Source of the DNA: Suillus spraguei
Taxonomy: Eukaryota; Basidiomycota; Agaricomycetes; Boletales; Suillaceae
Assembly: GCA_016800925.1 (NCBI GenBank)
Contig: JABCPU010000303.1
Location: forward strand, 17,633 to 81,632
DNA: 64,000 nucleotides
Reading direction: 5' to 3'
The notes below the pieces were generated by a model. The model saw nothing but the letters and a program-made list of their open reading frames with translations, made no database searches and was not told the origin of the DNA. The translations under genes were made by a program, and so were the position numbers. Shown in pieces: positions 58,555 to 64,000 of this stretch (position 1 is its first letter; each line of letters starts with the position of its first letter).

Positions 58555-58957
58555 TACACAATATTGAACCCCGCGCTGCATTGTATAGTCGGCGTGGTCC
58601 GCCGCGCGATAACAAATCTGACTCATCAATATTTAAGACCGAATGTCGTACAAAATGCAAAGACGAAACTTAGCTTGAGATTTGGGACGGTGAAAAATAA
58701 CATCTGCAGACGTTTTTGCCTTGAATAAGTAAAAAATCTATAACCACATTCAAAAGCGGCTTGAATGTGGTTATAGATTTTTTTACTTATTCAAGGCAAA
58801 AACGTCTGCAGACGTTATTTTTGACCGTCCCAAATCTCAAGCTAAGTTTCGTCTTTGCATTTTGTACAACATTCGGTCTTAAATATTGATGAGTCAGATT
58901 TGTTATCGTGCGGCGGACCACGCCTACTATACAATGCAGCGCGGAGTTCAATATTGT
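58555..58957. repeat. ~200-bp inverted repeat in the D/E promoter (right copy)
   Basis: Mirror of 27,508-27,907, with halves joined near 58,755 by about 7 bp. Confidence 0.9.
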
Positions 58958-59287
58958 CCACACGTCCGGTAATTCATTTTATTATATCAAGTTTGACACA
59001 GAATGCTGGAGACATACGGATGTTGTTTGCAGCACAGAATATTTTGCTTACTAAAGCCTGCAACGGTCAGTTTTGAACAGAGGGGATTTTCATTTGAAAC
59101 GTATTGTATATTATCTTTCATCGTTGTGACTTCTATCTTCCAGATTAGAGAAGCGTCTCCCTGAGCTTAGATCTCACGTAAGATCGGATCTCCAATATAT
59201 ATATATATATATATACGAGGAGTTCCAAAAAGGAACAACGTTTCTTTCCTTTTTCTTTCTCATCCGTCAAGGCCCTATACTGTTAAC

Positions 59288-61167
59288 ATGCCTCCCAAAA
59301 AACGTACCGCCAAATCCGCCAAAGTTAAGAAAGCCGCCAAAGCTCCCAAAGTTCCCCAACAAACGGCCAAGATGGGCGCTATCTTTAGCGGTATTTCCAG
59401 AGCTGCTGCCACCGACGTTGCCATTGGCAGTATGTAAAGTTGCGCGGGGGTCGATCAGCCTCACTCAAAATCTCCAGCATTCTTGCGGACAATGAGGACC
59501 TGCAAGAGGGCTCTTCTACCAACATGGACGCTACCTCTTCACTTGATCCTGTTGAAACTATTGCCCCCATCCCTTCCTCCACAGCTTTCTCTATCGGCGC
59601 ATTCTGTCACTTTTGTTGCGACAACACAAATCCTCTCCGCAGACACGAATGTGTGGCTTGCGGCGCTATCGTGTGCGAACAACAAGCTGCTCGTGGGAGC
59701 GGGTGCATCTTTATGAATACTGTGGAGGTTGAAGGGAAAGATTTTCGGTGTCCGATGTGCTCAAGGAAAGGAGATGGGAAGGCCAAGCCCTTGCGGTATG
59801 CCTTTATTGGCTTTGGTAGGCGAAAGAAGGTCAAAACGGTGTGGCCGATGCCATTGTCACTCTGAACCTTGAATCGATGAAGGACGATTATCTTGCAGAC
59901 ACAGTGATACTGGAGGCGGAGAACCACTTCCGGAAGTTCGAAAGCAACGTAAGTACCATGAATATCACCACAGCTGCAGTTACCGACGTTCAAAATTAAT
60001 GTTTTGTAGCTCTTCACAACTTCATTGCATATGCGTGGTGGTGCTCAAGTTTACCAGTCCAAGAAGCTGGCCCCTGGCGTGGAATTCATGAAGCGCAACA
60101 TAAAATCTGGCTTCCCCCCCAACACTTTTATAGTGGTCGACACGCATTCAGATGAATACACTGGCATGCTCCAGCACACTGGCGGGCATACCGGCGGCAC
60201 CAGCACAACGATAGTTGAGATCTTGACGGCATATCTTGGAGAAAGTTTTTGCAAACGTTAAAAGCCTCCTCCGACATGGCAAGGAGCGACAAGACTGAAA
60301 TAAAAACCATTGATGGGAGCAAGCCTTGGTGCGACCTTAGTCCTAGAGCTAGAGGAGGATGGAGGGGCCTTTTGATGGTTAGCTGCGGCCCTGCTATCAG
60401 GGTAAGCCACCACTTCCACGCTGTGAGGGCTTTAGTGGAGAAGTGCGTTTGTTGCTCTTTACACAACCAACCCATACTTACTCTGTCTCAGTGATGATGT
60501 CGATTTCGTTCTGGCATTTGGAGGATCAGGTACTTTGCCATCTATGGTATCCAACATCGTCCGCTCTTTGATTGTGGAGACCGGCATCTATGGACGCACT
60601 GACATCTGGTCTACCATATGCGATACACTGGCTTGCTCCAGCGACTTCTTAGACTACACTACTGCGGTGCTAGTGTTCGCAAGCACAGTTGACAAACGGC
60701 GCGTTGTGGAATGTCGCCAGATCGGCAAGGACATTCCTGGTTTACGCGCCTTTGGATACGAGTTTAGGTCCTGTCCTACACCAGGGTGTCAGCCGACGCC
60801 GGCCGACATGCGTGTGCATAATCACGGGGTCAAAGTTCGTCTTCTATGCTTGAAATGCCGGTGGAAATCCGCGGCTGTAAGGAACGACGAGGATAACAAG
60901 CATTTCAAAAGATTGAACAAGCTGGTAGCGCCCCAACTGTTCTGGCATCACTTCCCTCCCTCGACCGACCTGCAAAACTATTTCGTCGAACTTACTAAAG
61001 CTGAAAATGGCAATGGCAAGACTGCTGCAGACAAGAAGGGAAAGAGTACTGCAGACACGAAAGGAAAGGGCAAACTTCAGTCTGACCTCGCCCTTGTCAT
61101 ACGTGAAGATTTGGAGATGGCGCAGGACCGAACTGACGATGATATGTCCGTGGTGCTTGATAATTAA
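59288..61167 (+). CDS. Zinc-finger / CHAT-caspase-like protein D (right copy, small indels)
   Basis: Mirror of 25,293-27,175. It lacks one G at about 59,434 (agtatgtaaag for agtatggtaaag), one G at about 59,849 (gatgcc for gatggcc) and one T near 60,249. Each shifts the frame relative to the left copy, which reads through. The residues proposed for the His-Cys dyad are conserved. Confidence 0.55.
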
Positions 61168-61693
61168 CGTATCATCTTTCTTTCCTACGTACTCTCAAAG
61201 GGTTATATCTCACCATTTGTTCCTCCTTGTCATGTAACTACATAGCGTTGATAGTTGTAGATCTTGTTCTTGTTCGGCCGTGATAAATTGAAATTTTGTG
61301 AAGTTGACAGTCTTGGATTCAATTGTATGTCTTTTTCTCTTGACCATAAGAAGACTGATTATACTTGTGCCACTCATCGATATATCAGGGACTCCCCAAC
61401 AGGATGCCGGAATTTGACAATTTTTTGGATTTTGGTCAAACTCTATCGGTAGCCGGGGAAACTAGCAATAAATTCCTTTTCTTCCAGGTGTTCCACCAAT
61501 AGCCGTACAGAAAATGCGCCGCTCTAAGTAAAAAAGGCGGCAATAGAATAACAGGCGATAACCAATTGATAATGTGGCCAAACATGTACACACCTGTTTT
61601 AAATGTTATATAACGGCTAGTTTATTGTGATCTCAACGTTCCCCTTTCATTACTACATATTTTGTGAACGCTTGTTTCCGCTCATCGTTGGAT

Positions 61694-63464
61694 ATGGCAG
61701 CTATCAATACTGGAGGTGAGGTGTTCAGTCCTTCACGTTACTTTCAAAGAGCATTAATCAGGCATATACCGCTTCTGTAGGCAACGCTACAACAAGTGGA
61801 CAGCATCCAGCGCAAAGAGTGTTGTTGGAAAAAACCGATAGTATCTTTTTCGATACCTACAGTAAATGCTGAGTGTATCGAGGACGACACCATGGATCTG
61901 GTGACCTTTCTCCCACCAGAGGAAACAGTTGTTATCGACAGCCGGACTGGGGAGACTTTCCAAACCTGCCGCATAAAGGTCTTGGTTGACAAGAGACCAA
62001 AAGGATACCTGCCACTGCCCATGCGATACCGGGCGTTGTGGTTGGAATTATCCTACTTCATTGTCATGTATGCAAATATGTGGAGGCTGTGGAAGGAAGA
62101 GGAGAAAAAAGCAAAGAGGCGGTCTCGAAAGGAGGATATTGCGATCTTGCGTCAGAATACCGGCACCATTCTGGCGCAACACAAGATATCTAGGTTACTC
62201 ACTGTTCTGGAATTGCTCAGCTCGTCATACGATGCCGTGATATCTGGTCAAGAGAGGGTGCACACTCTTGACGAATGGAAGATTCGGAACTCGCGTGACT
62301 GGTTCAACATCACTTGCCAGCAGGTTACTCCCAAAGATGCAAACTTCCTCCAAGTAGACCCAATCAGGCCTGAAAACAGAGCAATCTTTGGTGAGTCCAT
62401 CTCAAGCGGCCATATTATGGCAGTATTTTAATGCAGACGCATAGAAGGGGATTGGCGCATAGCTAATAATGGGCCATGCTTCTTGTTTCCACCTAATGAC
62501 CTGGCGAAATGGTTTGATGGCAAGGTCGATGGACTGCAGGAGGCGTTTCAAAAGACCCTGAAAGCTGAGGCCCTTAAAGCTTTGAAGAGGCAAGATCGTT
62601 ATTTCCAGACTCAATATCACCAACATGCGAGACTTCCGGAAAGATGGCATGAGGGACAACAACCCAGGCCATATTTTTGGAGCATAAAGCATTGGCAGTG
62701 GGTCGCTAACGGTACGATTATGCATATTTGCTATTGGTTCTGTGGCCGAGAGTTCTTACTTTGTAGGAAACAACCTCTGGCTTAGGCCAATCGACTTCCT
62801 ATTCTATGTTCTGAACGAAAAACCACTCTATACTGTCTTTGAACAGTTCACACAAGACTTGGATGCCCTTCTCAACATTGTTACCGAAGATCCTGACCGA
62901 GAAGACGTTTATAACATTGCAAACCAACTTTGGTTTGGCGAAATGACCTGGAGAGAATTCGTGGATACGTTGATGTCAATCCACTTGCGCCTTAAGAACG
63001 CCGTCTCTACCACCTCGGAAATAAAAGGTAAGCAACGATCGCCCTTCATCTCACCCCTTATGTTGAAAAAAATTCCTCTTTTACAGACCCAACAAACGTC
63101 TTTGATACGTTTGAGGCTCGTTTGGTGCTGGAAGGTTACGTTCGTCGACAAGAGTTGAACCCAGGACGTGCTTGGGATTTGAATGATGACGTTCTATGGG
63201 CTGCGTTAGGGAGAGTAACCGTCAAGAAGTACAAGTCGGCGTGGTCATGGGTTATTTCTGAAGTCTCGATAGGAAAAAATGTAGCACAGGTGTTAAAAGA
63301 AGTGGGGCCATGGCGGAAGTTGGACAGTGAGTGGCTGCTCGAACCATTGGTCTATTTATTAATTCCAACCGATTTTTTCAGAGAGGAACGCCGAGAGGAA
63401 GCAGCGACATTTGGCTCCCATTCATGACGCTGACGTTGACGTTGACGTTGATAGTGGATCGTAG
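61694..63464 (+). pseudogene. Family-X paralogue X1, 3'-truncated (right copy)
   Basis: Mirror of X1 from ATG 61,694 to the Asp-codon repeat. After HLAPIHDADVDVDVD the arm homology ends and the frame meets TAG at 63,462-63,464. The C-terminal domain with IEARKAAERRQEDLL, present in the left copy, is lost. One extra A near 61,829 changes the local frame. The break lies in a hexanucleotide repeat, a likely recombination or assembly breakpoint. Confidence 0.7.
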
Positions 63465-63489
63465 GTTGCGTAGGTGGATGGCTCAGTGC

Positions 63490-63562
63490 TTGAGACCCTA
63501 ACCCTAATCTATGGTTTAAATTTCGGTCGGAGAGAGAGAATTTCCTTTTGTGGAAGAATTAG
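63490..63562. repeat. Telomere-like CCCTAA and TTAGGG motifs
   Basis: The sequence accctaaccctaat at about 63,498 holds two CCCTAA units, and aattagggttg at about 63,558 holds one inverted unit. This is too short to be a telomere. It lies about 60 bp outside the palindrome end and may be a degenerate interstitial telomeric sequence. Confidence 0.55.
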
Positions 63563-63594
63563 GGTTGACGGTGCACTGATGGACGTGGTATGCA

Positions 63595-64000
63595 GGGATG
63601 AGCAGCGGCTCCCTGAGGGGACCGTGCATGCACTGCGATGTCACACTAAAATGATATGCTACCTGCTCAGCAGCAGCTCCCTGAGGGGACTGTCCATGCA
63701 CTGTCATATCACACGTGCAAAATTTGCTTACTGCTCAGCAACGGCTCCCTGAGGGGACCGTGCATGCACTGTGATGTCACACTACAATGATTTGCTACCT
63801 GCTCAGCAGCATCTCCCTGAGGGGACTGTCCATGCACTGTCATATCACACGTGCAAAATTTGCTTACTGCTCAGCAACGGCTCCCTGAGGGGACCGTGCA
63901 TGCACTGTGATGTCACACTACAATGATATGCTACCTGCTCAGCAGCATCTCCCTGAGGGGACTGTCCATGCACTGTCCTATCACACGTGCAACATTTGCT
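63595..64000. repeat. Satellite, ~68-bp monomers in alternating pairs, continuing beyond the window
   Basis: The core gctccctgaggggac recurs at about 63,609, 63,677, 63,745, 63,812, 63,881 and 63,949. Alternating monomers carry ccgtgcatgcactgtgatgt or tgtccatgcactgtcatatc, giving a ~136-bp dimer. The core contains the palindromes ccctgagggg and gtgcatgcac. It differs from the 83-bp satellite on the left but shares the alternating-dimer architecture. Confidence 0.95.

Larger units (their letters stand above)
43232..63440. repeat. Right arm of the ~40.4-kb palindrome
   Basis: Inverted copy of the left arm. Homology ends at about 63,440, inside the X1 Asp-codon repeat (gacgttgacgttgac), after which an unrelated sequence begins. 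The drift in coordinate sums from 86,465 near the centre to 86,460 outside reflects only a handful of net indels in 20 kb. Confidence 0.95.

Overview
The window looks like nuclear DNA of a filamentous basidiomycete, most likely an Agaricomycete. Coding exons are split by many 48-65 nt GT-AG introns. There are no bacterial operons, tRNAs or rRNAs. Several families seen here are ones I associate with mushroom-forming fungi: OrsD-type zinc-finger proteins, Tet/JBP-like dioxygenases and CHAT-like proteins with zinc fingers.

Region 1 (1-12.7 kb) is a graveyard of gene fragments: a frameshifted conserved hypothetical gene, a 5'-truncated XRN1 exonuclease segment bracketed by inverted copies of a 45-bp sequence, a small conserved hypothetical, an MFS transporter, and a GMP synthase pseudogene. 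The GMP synthase first exon is separated from the rest by a minisatellite and an unrelated Ser/Thr-rich gene fragment. Region 2 (12.7-15.9 kb) is tandem and direct repeats with no convincing gene. Region 3 (15.9-22.4 kb) holds a large OrsD-type zinc-finger and tyrosine-recombinase-like gene, then a ~1.25-kb satellite of ~83-bp units, degenerate repeats and an inverted-repeat cluster.

Region 4 (about 23,021-63,440) is one giant near-perfect palindrome with ~20.2-kb arms centred near 43,232. Each arm carries, from outside to centre: an unknown gene X1; two divergent paralogous genes (D and E) coding zinc finger - CHAT/caspase-like - zinc ribbon proteins, with a ~200-bp inverted repeat in their shared promoter; an acidic 155-aa coiled-coil protein; X1 paralogue X2; a Tet/JBP-like 2OG-Fe(II) dioxygenase; a ribonucleotide reductase small-subunit fragment; paralogue X3; and a C2H2/OrsD gene that runs into the centre of symmetry. 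X1, X2 and X3 are one uncharacterised family with the same 22-nt first exon.

The arms differ almost only by single-base homopolymer indels. The central ~2.9 kb (about 41,765-44,700) is full of small indels between its halves, like uncorrected long-read sequence. The palindrome may therefore be a real inverted duplication or a hairpin-read/assembly artefact. The gene content of one arm is informative either way. The right arm stops inside an Asp-codon repeat of X1 and gives way to telomere-like CCCTAA motifs and a 68-bp satellite, which suggests a subtelomeric or other repeat-rich location.
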